The notes: a model not told the origin generated them from the letters alone. Shown: positions 9,164 through 18,723, counted from the stretch's first letter. The stretch is DNA of 64,000 nucleotides from AM-1111 sp046302135 (GCA_046302135.1 JBKCIQ010000047.1:1-64000), one strand, 5' to 3'. A program made the numbers and translations.

Positions 9164-9865
9164 TTAGATTTTCTTCCTTACTGTCCTTTGCTCAATTCGC
9201 TTTTCATACAAGTCCCCTTGAAATATTCGATGCACATAAATGCCGGGTGTGTGTATATGGTCGGGGTCAAGCGTTCCGGCAGGAACCAACTCCTCCACTT
9301 CAGCTATAGTGATTTTACCCGCCATTGCCATTAATGGATTAAAGTTTCTAGCAGTACTCCTGTAAATTAGATTTCCAGCCTCATCACCCTTCCAGGCTTT
9401 CACAATCGCAAAATCTGCATGAAATGCTTCTTCCATCAAATATTCCTTTCCACTAAAATTTCTAACTTCTTTACCAATTGCAATTTCAGTACCTACGCCG
9501 GCAGGTGTAAAAACAACCGGCATTCCGTATCCGGCCGCAAGACAGCGAGTGGCAAGTGTACCTTGAGGAATCAAATCAACCTCTAGTTCACCACTTAACA
9601 TTTGTCTTTCAAATTCTGCATTTTCACCTACGTACGAGGAAATCATTTTTTTTATTTGTCTTGTTTGCAAAAGCAGACCCAATCCAAAGTCATCAACACC
9701 GGCATTATTGGAAATGCAGGTTAAGTTTTTCACCCCTTTTCTAACGAGTGCATTGATGCAATTTTCTGGAATTCCACAAAGCCCAAACCCTCCAACCATT
9801 AGAGTCATTCCGTCTTTAATGTCATTTATTGCCTCGTCGGCTCCGCTTACAACTCTTTTTATCAT
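9164..9865 (-). CDS. scoA: 3-oxoacid CoA-transferase subunit A
   Basis: The 233-residue alpha subunit of a family I CoA-transferase. It shows the CoA-binding glycine motif GGFGLCGIPEN (residues 25-35), the CISNNAGVDDFGLG segment, FTPAGVGTEIAIGK and the AWKGDEAGNLIYRSTARNFNP stretch typical of SCOT A subunits. It starts 2 bases after the stop of the ligase/polymerase gene, so it is probably cotranscribed with the polysaccharide genes. Its partner subunit is at 7259-7918. Confidence 0.93.
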   Translation of the reverse strand: MIKRVVSGADEAINDIKDGMTLMVGGFGLCGIPENCINALVRKGVKNLTCISNNAGVDDFGLGLLLQTRQIKKMISSYVGENAEFERQMLSGELEVDLIPQGTLATRCLAAGYGMPVVFTPAGVGTEIAIGKEVRNFSGKEYLMEEAFHADFAIVKAWKGDEAGNLIYRSTARNFNPLMAMAGKITIAEVEELVPAGTLDPDHIHTPGIYVHRIFQGDLYEKRIEQRTVRKKI

Positions 9866-9867
9866 AC

Positions 9868-11340
9868 TTAATTTTTTAATGTATTTGTATCAGTAACTTC
9901 AGTTTTTTTGTTTGGATGTTTGCAATCTAAGAAAACTAAAATAGCAATTATTCCCCAAAAGGGAATGGCTGCTTTATCTGTGTCTAGAAAATTGTTTAGA
10001 AATCCATGTAAAAAATAGGTAGACAACCCTAACACGCTACAAACTGCAACTATTTTCAGGTTTCGGTCTTTGGTGTTGTAAACGACTCTGTAACCTGTAC
10101 TAAAAACAACAATTAATAGAGCAAGCATAAGTAACAAACCTAATACACCTTGTTCGCTCAAGGGACCAAGGTATTCACTATGAGCGTTACCCCCTGTTCC
10201 GGCGTTTGTACTTATTATCGTTCGTTCGCTGGATTTTTGATACGGGGCATATTGAAACATATATGTGCCCGGCCCAAATCCAAAAATTGGTCGTTCTGAA
10301 AACATCCTAAGTGCGGAATTCCACCTGTTGATTCTTTCAACGTTGGATGCGTCAGTCGAAATATTACTTATTGATTGAACGTTCTCGGTGAAATCGCCCG
10401 TAGAATCTGTTCTGTTACTGCTTAAAGCGATTGTAATTTCGGTTTGAAAGAGAAAAAATATTCCTGCCATTGCAATAGCTAAGGACAATAAAACTCCAAA
10501 TCGTATTCTGAAAAAAAGTGTGACACCAATTCCCATCGCGGCAATTATGCTAATCCATGCGGCACGTGTATAAGAAAGTATAAGCGCAAAAATAAACAAG
10601 GAGAATACGAAAAAAATCAAGAGTCTGATGTGTCCGGCAATACCCTTCAGAAAAATAAATCCAAATAGAAACGGAATGAAAAACGCAAGCATGGCTCCGT
10701 ATGAGGTATGGTCATTATAAAATGGCTTAACTACCCAATCTGCCGCATCTTCGGTAAGTCCTTGCTGGTAATGACCAATAATAGTGTAAATAATAACTGC
10801 AGAGAAAGGAATGGCGTATAGCCAGACAATATTGAAAATATTTTTTTCATTTTTGAATAAATGCGCCGAAAGGAAATAAGCTGTTGAAACAAACCATAGT
10901 TTAGCAATCACATATTTCATAGACACAACGGGCATGCTGCTTGTTACGGTTGTAATGAGGGCCCAAATAATTTGAGCAATTAAAACTAATGTTACAGGAT
11001 GCCTCCAAAAAGATTTCTCTACAACGCCTGAATGAATTTCATTGAAAATAAAAATGATCATTATACCCGCAAGCACCGGCTCTGTTGGAAAACTCAGGTC
11101 AAGTGTGTCTCCTGTTATTCCAAAGTCCCTTAAAGAAACCGAAAGCGGAGTGAAAAAAATCACACCTTTTATCAATGAGTCTAACTTGAATATAGCAAGA
11201 AAAAAAATTAGAATTATAGCAGGGCTAAGGCAATAAACATAGAATAACGAGTTTTTATTGATTAGAAAATAAACTATACCAAAAATATTCAGAAGGCAAA
11301 TAACATAGAAAAGCAAGATATTTTTATTCTTGGTCAACAA
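9868..11340 (-). CDS. O-antigen ligase/polymerase family membrane protein (Wzy/WaaL type)
   Basis: A 490-residue protein with roughly twelve hydrophobic segments and a large periplasmic loop, the layout of the Wzy_C/O-antigen ligase family. The loop contains NRWNSALRMFSERPIFGFGPGTYMFQY and GGNAHSEYLGPLSEQGVLGLLL, where the GFGPGTY and HSEYL signatures are characteristic. It either polymerises repeat units or ligates the finished chain. The start is TTG at 11340, 4 bases after the stop of the Wzz gene; no early ATG exists. With flippase and Wzz genes upstream, a Wzy polymerase role is likely but not certain. Confidence 0.88.
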   Translation of the reverse strand: MLTKNKNILLFYVICLLNIFGIVYFLINKNSLFYVYCLSPAIILIFFLAIFKLDSLIKGVIFFTPLSVSLRDFGITGDTLDLSFPTEPVLAGIMIIFIFNEIHSGVVEKSFWRHPVTLVLIAQIIWALITTVTSSMPVVSMKYVIAKLWFVSTAYFLSAHLFKNEKNIFNIVWLYAIPFSAVIIYTIIGHYQQGLTEDAADWVVKPFYNDHTSYGAMLAFFIPFLFGFIFLKGIAGHIRLLIFFVFSLFIFALILSYTRAAWISIIAAMGIGVTLFFRIRFGVLLSLAIAMAGIFFLFQTEITIALSSNRTDSTGDFTENVQSISNISTDASNVERINRWNSALRMFSERPIFGFGPGTYMFQYAPYQKSSERTIISTNAGTGGNAHSEYLGPLSEQGVLGLLLMLALLIVVFSTGYRVVYNTKDRNLKIVAVCSVLGLSTYFLHGFLNNFLDTDKAAIPFWGIIAILVFLDCKHPNKKTEVTDTNTLKN

Positions 11341-11344
11341 AGGT

Positions 11345-12298
11345 TTAACCGTTAACAGGATTTTTAATTCTGTCCATTATAACATAAAACAAACTTGCCA
11401 GAAAAACGCCTGATGTAACAAATGCCAGTGATATCAACCAGCGGATGGGCCATGCCTTTCTTACCGGGATGTTAGGTTCAGCCACAACTGTAGTGTAAGA
11501 GAACTTCTTATTCAGATCACGTATTTTATCTTCAAATTCTTTTTTGGTTTTTTCATACTCCTTCACTTCTCTAACCATCATTTCATCGAGAATTCTGAAT
11601 TTACCGCCATTTTGCTTAAGTAACTGCATCTCATCTGAAAGATAGGACATGGATGAAGGACTTTTACCATTTGCAAGACCTTTATAATAATTTTTCGATG
11701 CCTCTCTCACTTGAATTTTATAATCAAGTATCCCATACTTAGTTCTGAAATCTTCCATTACCTTATCAACGGAGTCAATACTTTTTTTCTTTTTACTTAA
11801 TTGTAAACCATACATCTCAGAAAACTCCCTAGTTTTGTCATCATGTAGTTTCTTAACCATTAGATTTACATTTTTGATGATGGAACTATTTACTGCTCTA
11901 GCCTTATTACCGTCTTCATCCAAAACCTCAATTATTACCGACTCAAATCTCGTCTGAGAGAATTTTACTTGTTCATCAAAAATCTGTGAAAAATAAAATT
12001 CAAACAGTGGATCCAAGGTGTCAAGTTTATAACTCTTCCAGAGCTTCTGCTCTCTCATCACCATCATTTTAAGTTTTCTGCTTTGTAATATTTGCATTAA
12101 TTGCTCAGTAGGGGATTCGAGTGAAAATGGAGTAAGATTTGCCGGATAAACTACAGATTCGGATTTGTATTTCGGCTTCATGAATACCGGCATGGTAACC
12201 ACAATACTAACAATAAGCGACACAACACCAACAACCAAAATGTTTTTCCATTTTGATGACAGAAGACGAACAATTTTTATATTACTAATTGCCGTCAT
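11345..12298 (-). CDS. Wzz-like polysaccharide chain-length protein (second copy)
   Basis: A 317-residue protein with two membrane helices (about residues 15-38 and 288-308) flanking a long periplasmic alpha-helical region, the Wzz/PCP arrangement. The proline-containing motif before the second helix is AEPNIPVRKAWPIRW. No tyrosine-kinase domain is attached. The ATG overlaps the stop of the previous gene by four bases (ATGA), which implies coupled translation. It is a paralogue in layout of the protein encoded at 12295-13326; together they may set chain length as a pair. Confidence 0.88.
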   Translation of the reverse strand: MTAISNIKIVRLLSSKWKNILVVGVVSLIVSIVVTMPVFMKPKYKSESVVYPANLTPFSLESPTEQLMQILQSRKLKMMVMREQKLWKSYKLDTLDPLFEFYFSQIFDEQVKFSQTRFESVIIEVLDEDGNKARAVNSSIIKNVNLMVKKLHDDKTREFSEMYGLQLSKKKKSIDSVDKVMEDFRTKYGILDYKIQVREASKNYYKGLANGKSPSSMSYLSDEMQLLKQNGGKFRILDEMMVREVKEYEKTKKEFEDKIRDLNKKFSYTTVVAEPNIPVRKAWPIRWLISLAFVTSGVFLASLFYVIMDRIKNPVNG

Positions 12299-13326
12299 GA
12301 TATTTCCGTCATTTTTTTTTTAAACCTGTTGAATCTGTCAATTATTAGCAATACCATCACAGATCCGAAAAACGCTGATATTGCCGAAACAAATACTATA
12401 ATCCACCTTACAGGCTTTGATTTTTTATCCGGAATCTTTGCCTTCTGTACCTGAAGATTACTTGGAAGATTTCTTGTTGCATTAAGATAGGCGGCGTCCA
12501 GTTTGGATTTTAAAAACACCTGCCGCTCTTTCATGAGCATTACTTCATTTGTCAAATTAAAATATGGGCCCCCAAATTCTTCGAATTTTTTAAGTTTTTC
12601 CTCAATTCTTTCAGCGGCACCACTATTTCCTGATGCCAGTGCTTTTCCTAAGCTTCTCGTTAATGCTTGAACCTGAAGATTGTATTCAAGCACACCCTTT
12701 CCTCTTATTTTTTGCATGCTGTCTTCCAACATTTTCATATGTGAAAGAGATTTGTCGTATTCTAGCTTTACAATATTAAGCGCCTCAACTGCGATTCTTC
12801 TGGTATAACGGTTTTTTACTGTGTCAGCAAAAGAAGCTACAGCATTGGCAATCATTGCGGCCGTATCAGGTGAATAATCATAAACTTCAACTTTTACAGA
12901 CATCATATCAGTTCTTTTGAAATTTATCATCTCTTGAAACATTAAGTTCATCCAGGTGTCTTTATTCGGGTCATTTGTTGCAATTTTCCAATGTCTGAAT
13001 AAGTCAAATTTCTTTACTACTAAATCCTGCAATTCTGAAGAGTTAAGAATCTGCATAAGCTTTTCTATGTCGTCCTCATCGCCTATGTCCATGTAGTCTT
13101 CTGCATATCCTTGCGGCTCTTCAGTTAGGTATTTACTTGCTGAAAAACTTTTTACTGCAAATAGAGAAGAAACAGCCTTGTATTGTGGCCTGATCATATA
13201 GGAACCAATCGCTGAAAATAAAATTGCTGCACCGGTTATGATTAAAAGATGTTTCCTCCATCCGTAAATGAATACAAGGATATTCGTCGATGAGTTATTA
13301 ATGTCTTTTTTCGATTCCGTGTCCAT
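12295..13326 (-). CDS. Wzz-like polysaccharide chain-length protein (first copy)
   Basis: A 343-residue Wzz-type protein: N-terminal helix ILVFIYGWRKHLLIITGAAI, a long helical periplasmic part (KRTDMMSVKVEVYDYSPDTAAMIANAVA is the typical Wzz strand and helix), then QKAKIPDKKSKPVRWIIVFV leading into the second helix. The ATG at 13326 shares one base with the flippase stop (TGATG), which is preferred over a TTG one codon upstream. The cytoplasmic tail is short, with no kinase. Confidence 0.88.
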   Translation of the reverse strand: MDTESKKDINNSSTNILVFIYGWRKHLLIITGAAILFSAIGSYMIRPQYKAVSSLFAVKSFSASKYLTEEPQGYAEDYMDIGDEDDIEKLMQILNSSELQDLVVKKFDLFRHWKIATNDPNKDTWMNLMFQEMINFKRTDMMSVKVEVYDYSPDTAAMIANAVASFADTVKNRYTRRIAVEALNIVKLEYDKSLSHMKMLEDSMQKIRGKGVLEYNLQVQALTRSLGKALASGNSGAAERIEEKLKKFEEFGGPYFNLTNEVMLMKERQVFLKSKLDAAYLNATRNLPSNLQVQKAKIPDKKSKPVRWIIVFVSAISAFFGSVMVLLIIDRFNRFKKKMTEIS

Positions 13327-14861
13327 CAACTATATTTTATAAACCGTATTACAGATTTCATACTAATCAATCGTATTACAAATGCCCAAATCAAACTCGC
13401 TAAACACATGGCAGAAAAACATATCATCCAAAAATACGGGTAATTTTTTAAATTACCATTTCCCGAAAAATGATGGCTTAGATAGTTGAAGAAAATAACC
13501 CCGGCCGCAAATAACATCAAAGTTGCAATCAATCTCGTGTTGGTTTTAAATTTAAATATGGAACGTGCAAGAAAAACTTGAATAACAGCTGTTATACCCT
13601 GAGTAATAAGACTTGAAATAGCGGCTCCCATTGCTTTGTATTTCGGAATAAGAATGAAATTCAAAACAACATTGATACAAATACCAAGCAAGGCCATTTG
13701 ATTTAACTGTTTCAGGTTTCCGTTTGCCGTAAGTAATGTGCCGAAAATATAAGTGGTAGATATTGCCACAAAACAACACATAAGTATTGAAAATATATTA
13801 TTTGACTCATTAGTTTTGTTGATTAGCATAGACAATTCTTCCGAGTAGAAGAACGAAGCGGAAGCCACAATTATTGCAGGAGTGATAATTAACGTAAAAG
13901 ATAATTTTACCAGAGCCTCGATATTTTCTTTGTATTTTAACATCCTACTGAAAATTGGCAGAAGCTGAATACTGAAAAGATATGCTATCATGTTGGCCGC
14001 ATCCAAGAGTCTAAAGGCCTTTGCATACATGCCGGCCTGATAAGCTCCGCTTTGCTTAATTGCCTCTACATTTTTATTGTCATTAGCTTCTGACAGCTTG
14101 TTATCTGAAACTTTCACTTCTGCTGAAGGTAGAATCCTTTCTATCATCACAGCGTCCAATCTATTGTAGAATGTCATAAGAAGAATTAATACAGCAAAAG
14201 GGAAACTTTTTTTCATTATCATCAGTGAAAATGGCCAGTTCCAGCTGAATGTAAAGTGGGATGTTTTTTTAAGTACAATTACAAAGGCTATGCACGCAGT
14301 CAGCAAATAGGAAATGGTTTGAGTGTAAACGAAAACCATGATGTCCATTTTTATTCCGGTAACTGATGTCCAGATGATAAGCCCGCAAAAAATGATCATG
14401 ATGAAACGGTCTAGCACGGAAATAATGCTGTCTGTAACAAAGAAATGCAACCCAAGCAAATTACTTCTTAAATAAAGTATCATTGAAATTAAAAACTGAT
14501 TAAATGCCAAAACAAAAAGAAGCTTGGTGTATCTGAAATCATAACCCATGCAAAAACCTAGAATCAGAGTAGCTGTCAGATAAACAAATGCAAGTGCTAG
14601 CTTTAACACAAAGAGTCCGGAGAAATGCTTGCTGAGCAGATGATTGTTTTGAGCAATATTTTTATTATTGAAATTTGTAATGCCGAAATCAAGAAGAATA
14701 TTCAGTAAAAAAGAAAAATTGAATAATGCAAAGTATTCACCGTATTCTTTGTTTCCTACTATATTTTGAACATTAGGTTCAATAATCAGAATCCACCCCG
14801 GCTTAATAAGCAGATTCATGAAAATCAGAACAGCTAGGTTAGTGATGAATTTCTTTTGCAC
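13326..14861 (-). CDS. Polysaccharide flippase (Wzx-type, MATE-like/MOP family)
   Basis: A 511-residue protein with twelve to fourteen hydrophobic segments, of the oligosaccharide flippase family. The N-terminus from the GTG at 14861 reads MQKKFITNLAVLIFMNLLIK followed by PGWILI, then NIVGNKEYGEYFALFNFSFLLNILLDFGI, a pattern seen in Bacteroidota flippases. The longer frame starts with TTG at 14885, but that codon overlaps a perfect -7 promoter element (14883-14890), so it cannot be in the transcript. It moves lipid-linked repeat units across the inner membrane. First gene of the minus-strand operon. Confidence 0.88.
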   Translation of the reverse strand: MQKKFITNLAVLIFMNLLIKPGWILIIEPNVQNIVGNKEYGEYFALFNFSFLLNILLDFGITNFNNKNIAQNNHLLSKHFSGLFVLKLALAFVYLTATLILGFCMGYDFRYTKLLFVLAFNQFLISMILYLRSNLLGLHFFVTDSIISVLDRFIMIIFCGLIIWTSVTGIKMDIMVFVYTQTISYLLTACIAFVIVLKKTSHFTFSWNWPFSLMIMKKSFPFAVLILLMTFYNRLDAVMIERILPSAEVKVSDNKLSEANDNKNVEAIKQSGAYQAGMYAKAFRLLDAANMIAYLFSIQLLPIFSRMLKYKENIEALVKLSFTLIITPAIIVASASFFYSEELSMLINKTNESNNIFSILMCCFVAISTTYIFGTLLTANGNLKQLNQMALLGICINVVLNFILIPKYKAMGAAISSLITQGITAVIQVFLARSIFKFKTNTRLIATLMLFAAGVIFFNYLSHHFSGNGNLKNYPYFWMICFSAMCLASLIWAFVIRLISMKSVIRFIKYS

Positions 14862-14882
14862 AAAGCAAATTTTTCGAGGGCG

Positions 14883-14890
14883 CAAAGATA
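14883..14890 (-). promoter_or_regulatory. -7 element of the minus-strand polysaccharide operon
   Basis: On the minus strand the sequence is TATCTTTG, a perfect match to TAnnTTTG. TTTC lies 19 bases upstream in place of the TTTG element. Transcription would begin a few bases downstream, giving a leader of about 15-20 bases before the GTG at 14861. Confidence 0.55.
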
Positions 14891-14920
14891 CAATTTACAC
14901 CTGATACTTGAAAAATGTTT

Positions 14921-14954
14921 TTGATGTCCAGAGGCAATATTTACATTAAATTTA
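14921..14954 (+). promoter_or_regulatory. Possible promoter for the plus-strand polysaccharide arm
   Basis: TTG at 14921-14923, 23 bases, then TAAATTTA at 14947-14954 (seven of eight positions of TAnnTTTG type, last G missing). The glycosyltransferase start is at 14969. It would be back to back with the minus-strand operon promoter. Confidence 0.35.
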
Positions 14955-14968
14955 CGTTCTTTTAAGTT

Positions 14969-16096
14969 GTGCGCGTCGTTGTAAATACAAGAATGTTAAT
15001 TACTGACAGAATTGACGGCATAGGGCGCTTTTCGCTGGAGATTTTAAAAAGAATAACTATTGCTAATCCGGAGACGCATTTCGTTTTTTTATTTGATAGA
15101 GAGTACGATGATGAGTTTATTTTTTCTGATAATATAACACCCTTGGTGCTATCACCAAAAGCAAGACACCCTTTACTTTATTATTTTTGGTTTGAGTTTT
15201 CTGTTAAATCGATTTTAAACAAGATGAAACCTGATGTTTTTTTTTCTCCTGACGGTTTTTTATCTCTCAACGCTGACTGTAAACAAATTGGCGTCATACA
15301 CGATATTAATTTTTTTCATTATCCCGATGATTTAAAATGGATTTATTCGAAGTATTATAATTATTTTTTTCCTCGTTTCTCGAAGAGAGCGAATCATATA
15401 TTTACAGTTTCAGAGTATAGTAAGAGCGATATCATTAAAAATTACCAATTGAGTCCTGATAAAATTGAAGTGATTTATAACGGTGTCGGTGAAGGGTTTT
15501 TTCAAAGAGGTGAAGAAAAAAATAAAGCCACTAGGTTGAATTTTTCTAAAGGTTGCCCTTATTTTTTATTTGTTGGCAGTATTCATCCCAGGAAAAATAT
15601 TCCAGTTTTACTTAAGGCATTTGATTTATTTAAAAAACAGTATGGAACAGATCACAAACTCCTACTTTGCGGACAGCTTTTCTGGGGTATGAGTGAAATT
15701 GAAATTGTTTTTGATAAGATGGAATTTAATTCTGACGTTATTATTACCGGTCGGGTGGAGGAGGAGAAGTTACAGGAAATTTATTCAGCTGCAGAGTGCC
15801 TAACATACGTTCCATACTTTGAAGGATTTGGTATTCCGCTCGCAGAAGCTATGGCCTCAGGAATTCCAATTATTAGTTCAAACACTTCTTGTATGCCGGA
15901 AGTTGTTGGTGATGCGGGATTGCTGGTTGATCCGAATAATGTTGAAGAAATAAAAAATGCAATGCACAGAGTTATATCTGACAATCACCTGAAAAAAAAT
16001 CTGATTCAAAAAGGTATCGAAAGAAAAAAGCTGTTCGATTGGGATAAAAGCGCTGAAAAGATTTGGGAATGCATGAAGTTGATTGTAGAGACATGA
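14969..16096 (+). CDS. Glycosyltransferase family 1/4 (GT-B fold)
   Basis: A 375-residue GT-B enzyme. The N-terminal acceptor half includes GIGRFSLEIL and QIGVIHDINFFHYPDD; the C-terminal donor half shows YFLFVGSIHPRKNIPVLLKAF, then VIITGRVEEEKLQEIYSAAECLTYVPYFEGFGIPLAEAMASGIPIISSN, with the EGFGIPLAEAMA segment that binds the nucleotide-sugar. The start is GTG at 14969, giving MRVVVNTRMLITD; an ATG eight codons later is possible. It is the first gene of the plus-strand arm. Donor and acceptor sugars cannot be told. Confidence 0.92.
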   Translation: MRVVVNTRMLITDRIDGIGRFSLEILKRITIANPETHFVFLFDREYDDEFIFSDNITPLVLSPKARHPLLYYFWFEFSVKSILNKMKPDVFFSPDGFLSLNADCKQIGVIHDINFFHYPDDLKWIYSKYYNYFFPRFSKRANHIFTVSEYSKSDIIKNYQLSPDKIEVIYNGVGEGFFQRGEEKNKATRLNFSKGCPYFLFVGSIHPRKNIPVLLKAFDLFKKQYGTDHKLLLCGQLFWGMSEIEIVFDKMEFNSDVIITGRVEEEKLQEIYSAAECLTYVPYFEGFGIPLAEAMASGIPIISSNTSCMPEVVGDAGLLVDPNNVEEIKNAMHRVISDNHLKKNLIQKGIERKKLFDWDKSAEKIWECMKLIVET

Positions 16097-16246
16097 TTAC
16101 GGGGAAAATGTGTTTAGAAACTGAACAGCAATAGATTTGAGAATTGTTTTTTGCTTGAGGTACCTAATTTGCTGATAATGTATAGCCTCAATTTCTTCCT
16201 TCATTCCCGCCAAATTTCGTAAATTCGCTATTTCATTTTTACTTGA

Positions 16247-17392
16247 ATGAGTGAACAAAAAATTCAAATGGTTGATCTTAAAGGTCAGTACCTCAAAATT
16301 AAATCTGAGGTGGATGCCGCCATTCAAAATGTGATAGACAATACTCAATTCATCAATGGTCCTGCAGTTGCTTCCTTCAAATCCAACCTCGAAAAATACC
16401 TTAATGTAAAAAATGTCATCCCATGCGCTAACGGTACTGATGCACTACAGATTGCCATGATGGGATTGAACCTACAACCCGGCGATGAAGTAATTACTGC
16501 GAGCTTCACTTATGTTGCAACCGCTGAGGTAATAGCACTTTTAAAACTCACACCGGTTTTAGTTGAAATCAATCCTCAAACTTTTACTATAGATCCTGAA
16601 GCAATTGAAAGAGCTATCACCCCAAAGACCAAAGCAATCGTTCCGGTTCATCTTTATGGCCAGTGTGCAGATATGGAGCGCATCATGCAAATTGCCAATA
16701 AAAATAATTTGTATGTGATTGAAGATGTTGCACAGGCTATCGGCGCTGATTATACTTTTTCAGATGGACGCAAAGCAAAAGCAGGCACTATTGGAACAAT
16801 TGGCTGCACTTCATTTTTTCCATCAAAAAATCTCGGATGTTATGGAGATGGTGGTGCAATGTACACCAACAACGATGAACTCGCCGCTAGACTAAAGATG
16901 ATCGCTAATCATGGGCAAAGCGTTCAATACATTCATGATGAAATAGGAGTGAATTCAAGATTGGATGCCATACAGGCCGCAATTCTTGATATAAAGCTGA
17001 AACACCTTGATGAGTATGCAAATGCAAGAATTCGCGCGGCTGATTTTTACAATAGTGCGCTTGCTAATCATCCAAGAATAAGTACGCCGATACGTTCAAA
17101 ATTTTCTACACATGTTTTTCATCAGTACACCATAACTTTGAAAAACACTGATCGTGATGCGGTAAGAAAAGAACTCGCTGATAAGGGGATTCCAACCATG
17201 GTGTACTATCCAAAACCTTTACATCATCAGAAAGCATATTCGAATTCAAGATTCCGTGATGAAGATTTTCCATATACTGTTGACCTTTGCAAGAGGGTAC
17301 TTTCTTTGCCCATGCACACAGAGTTGGATGAGGACACTTTAAACTATATTTGTACGGCTTTGAAAGAGGCTGTTGAAAATCATAAAAATTAA
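16247..17392 (+). CDS. PLP-dependent sugar aminotransferase (DegT/DnrJ/EryC1/StrS family)
   Basis: A 381-residue aminotransferase. The PLP-binding Lys194 lies in SFFPSKNLGCYGDGGAMYTN; other family motifs are CANGTDALQIAMMGLNLQPGDEV, VPVHLYGQCADM and IEDVAQAIGADY. These enzymes transfer an amino group from glutamate to a keto-sugar nucleotide. The sequence is close to the WlbE/WbpE-like group that makes 3-amino sugars, but substrate cannot be fixed from sequence alone and no matching oxidase or acetyltransferase gene is in the window. It lies 8 bases before the dehydrogenase gene, so they are probably cotranscribed. Confidence 0.93.
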   Translation: MSEQKIQMVDLKGQYLKIKSEVDAAIQNVIDNTQFINGPAVASFKSNLEKYLNVKNVIPCANGTDALQIAMMGLNLQPGDEVITASFTYVATAEVIALLKLTPVLVEINPQTFTIDPEAIERAITPKTKAIVPVHLYGQCADMERIMQIANKNNLYVIEDVAQAIGADYTFSDGRKAKAGTIGTIGCTSFFPSKNLGCYGDGGAMYTNNDELAARLKMIANHGQSVQYIHDEIGVNSRLDAIQAAILDIKLKHLDEYANARIRAADFYNSALANHPRISTPIRSKFSTHVFHQYTITLKNTDRDAVRKELADKGIPTMVYYPKPLHHQKAYSNSRFRDEDFPYTVDLCKRVLSLPMHTELDEDTLNYICTALKEAVENHKN

Positions 17393-17400
17393 TTCTCGCA

Positions 17401-18711
17401 ATGAAAATAGCTGTAATTGGAACCGGATATGTTGGCTTGGTTACCGGTACCTGTTTGTCTGAAACAGGAAATGAAGTGATATGCGTCGACATTGACGTAA
17501 ACAAAGTGAATAAAATGCGTGAAGGAATTATTCCTATCTACGAACCTCATTTGGATGTTTTATTCCACAGGAATATTAAAGCCGGTAGACTTTCTTTTAT
17601 CACTTCTTTGGACGAAGGAATAAAGGACGCAAAAATTATTTTTCTTGCATTACCCACTCCTCCGGGCGAAGATGGAAGCGCAGATCTAAGATATGTTCTA
17701 GGTGTGGCCGAAGATTTAGGAAAAATAATCACAGATTATAAAGTGGTAGTAGACAAGAGTACAGTTCCTGTGGGAACAGCAGATAAGGTGAGAGCCGCCA
17801 TTGGAAAAAATGCAAAAACAGAGTTCGATGTGGTTTCCAATCCTGAATTTTTGCGAGAAGGCTTTGCAGTAGATGATTTCATGAAACCCGACAGAGTAGT
17901 TATTGGCAGCAGTTCAGAACGAGCGAGAAAATTAATGGAAGAGTTATATAAACCTTATGTACGTTCCGGGAATCCAATAATTTTCATGGATGAAAAATCT
18001 GCAGAGTTAACCAAATATGCGGCAAATTCATTTCTCGCCACCAAAATAACTTTCATGAATGAGATTGCGAATCTCTGCGAAAAACTAGGTGCGGATGTTG
18101 ATATGGTTAGAATAGGAATTGGTTCTGATGATAGAATTGGTAAGCGATTTTTATTTCCCGGTATTGGTTACGGAGGTAGTTGTTTTCCAAAAGATGTACA
18201 GGCACTAGAGAAATCTTCTGCTGAGGTAAATTATGATTTCAAAATTTTGAAATCTGTAATGGAAATAAATGAAAAACAAAAAACGATACTCCTGCCAAAG
18301 ATTCATAGTTATTTTGGAGGAAGTCTAAAGGGGAAACAATTTGCTGTTTGGGGCCTCGCATTTAAACCTGACACAGATGATATTCGTGAAGCTCCGGCCT
18401 TGTACATTATAGATGAATTATTAAAGTGCGGTGCAAGTGTAAGAGCTTACGACCCTGAGGCAATGAACAACGTGAAACAAATTCTTGGCGACAAGATAGA
18501 ATATGCAGCTAATCCTTATGATGCGGCGGCTGGTGCAGATGCTTTAATAATTTGTACCGAATGGGGATTGTTCCGAACACCGGATTTTGAACGACTGAAT
18601 CATTCACTGAAATCCAAAGTAATATTTGATGGGAGAAATCTTTACTCAATCGATCAGATGAAAGAGCAAGGTTATTATTATTCGAGCATTGGCAGAGGAG
18701 TAGTGAAATAA
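17401..18711 (+). CDS. ugd: UDP-glucose 6-dehydrogenase
   Basis: A 436-residue nucleotide-sugar dehydrogenase. It has the N-terminal NAD loop GTGYVGLVTGTCLSETGNEV, the VDKSTVPVGTADKVR segment, FDVVSNPEFLREGFAVDDFM, the catalytic Cys261 in GIGYGGSCFPKD, and the C-terminal domain with FAVWGLAFKPDTDDIREAP. It oxidises UDP-glucose to UDP-glucuronate. The next gene encodes a UDP-glucuronate decarboxylase, which supports UDP-glucose as substrate over GDP-mannose or UDP-sugars of other type. Confidence 0.95.
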   Translation: MKIAVIGTGYVGLVTGTCLSETGNEVICVDIDVNKVNKMREGIIPIYEPHLDVLFHRNIKAGRLSFITSLDEGIKDAKIIFLALPTPPGEDGSADLRYVLGVAEDLGKIITDYKVVVDKSTVPVGTADKVRAAIGKNAKTEFDVVSNPEFLREGFAVDDFMKPDRVVIGSSSERARKLMEELYKPYVRSGNPIIFMDEKSAELTKYAANSFLATKITFMNEIANLCEKLGADVDMVRIGIGSDDRIGKRFLFPGIGYGGSCFPKDVQALEKSSAEVNYDFKILKSVMEINEKQKTILLPKIHSYFGGSLKGKQFAVWGLAFKPDTDDIREAPALYIIDELLKCGASVRAYDPEAMNNVKQILGDKIEYAANPYDAAAGADALIICTEWGLFRTPDFERLNHSLKSKVIFDGRNLYSIDQMKEQGYYYSSIGRGVVK

Positions 18712-18723
18712 AATATTTTTAAC

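Noticed and set aside
16097..16348. An 83-codon minus-strand frame between the glycosyltransferase and aminotransferase genes.
   Set aside because: It runs into the start of the aminotransferase gene, has no recognisable domain or promoter, and its composition is that of AT-rich intergenic sequence.
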